64,000 bases of DNA from Erodium maritimum (lineage: Eukaryota; Streptophyta; Magnoliopsida; Geraniales; Geraniaceae): positions 79,406,523 to 79,470,522 of the forward strand of contig OY997589.1 in NCBI GenBank assembly GCA_963921825.1, given 5' to 3'. The notes beneath the pieces are model-generated. The model did not search any database, was not told the DNA's origin, and worked only from the letters and a program-made list of their open reading frames with translations. How positions within the stretch are numbered: the first letter of the stretch is position 1; each line of letters begins with the position of its first letter. Below are positions 63,897 through 64,000 of this stretch, in pieces. Made by a program: the position numbers and the translations under genes.

Positions 63897-64000
63897 GTTA
63901 GTTTCATTTCAATTAATGTTTAAGTGTTATCAATCCATCAAGGGAATTTCGGATTGTTCCAAATCATGATCATCATTGTAGTTGTAGTTGGCGAATTCAA

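Overview
The window is nuclear DNA from a flowering plant, most likely a eudicot. The genes are intron-rich with GT/AG splice sites, and the families are plant-typical: a C-terminal-domain remorin, a DUF212 protein, a plastid fatty-acid-synthase reductase, a P-class PPR protein and a long BPP-type basic proline-rich protein. Spacing between genes is dense in retrotransposons and MITEs. I cannot name the species. Exon coordinates were derived by reading splice sites and checking that phases close. They are consistent but not tested against transcripts.

Genes, left to right: a remorin (minus, 3' end beyond the left edge); a five-exon DUF212 haloperoxidase-related protein (3145-6193, minus); a six-coding-exon BPP-like protein of 1123 aa ending in a CaaX box (22141-28710, minus); an eleven-exon chloroplast 3-oxoacyl-ACP reductase (40472-46382, plus); an intronless TLC-domain membrane protein (49404-50108, plus); a two-exon ankyrin-repeat protein (51513-54243, minus); and an intronless, probably mitochondrial PPR protein (57130-58686, minus). 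They are ordinary housekeeping or organelle genes, and nothing suggests a gene cluster with a joint function.

Mobile DNA fills the rest. There is a tandem TRIM array (6994-8013), a 2.58 kb probable Ty3/gypsy solo LTR (9783-12366), and a nearly intact Ty1/copia element with 5-bp target duplications and one nonsense codon in pol (13177-18262). Three GC-rich LINE-type elements carry ORF1-like sequence but no reverse transcriptase (31806-34308, 34947-36285, about 59534-60750). A hAT derivative has a perfect 8-bp TSD (39033-39832), and a 5'-truncated LINE retains connection and RNase H sequence (47489-49174). The introns hold MULE-type MITEs with 9-bp TSDs (one nested inside another), tRNA-type SINEs, and a TRIM carrying a SINE.

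The observations I rate highest are: a tandemly duplicated intron in the BPP-like gene that isolates a 16-nt relic exon, which would cause a stop if included; the ORF1-only LINE family; the CaaX motif on the BPP-like protein; the triplicated exon edge of the remorin; and the SINE whose pre-insertion site survives in an adjacent intron duplicate. I did not find a convincing new multi-gene system.
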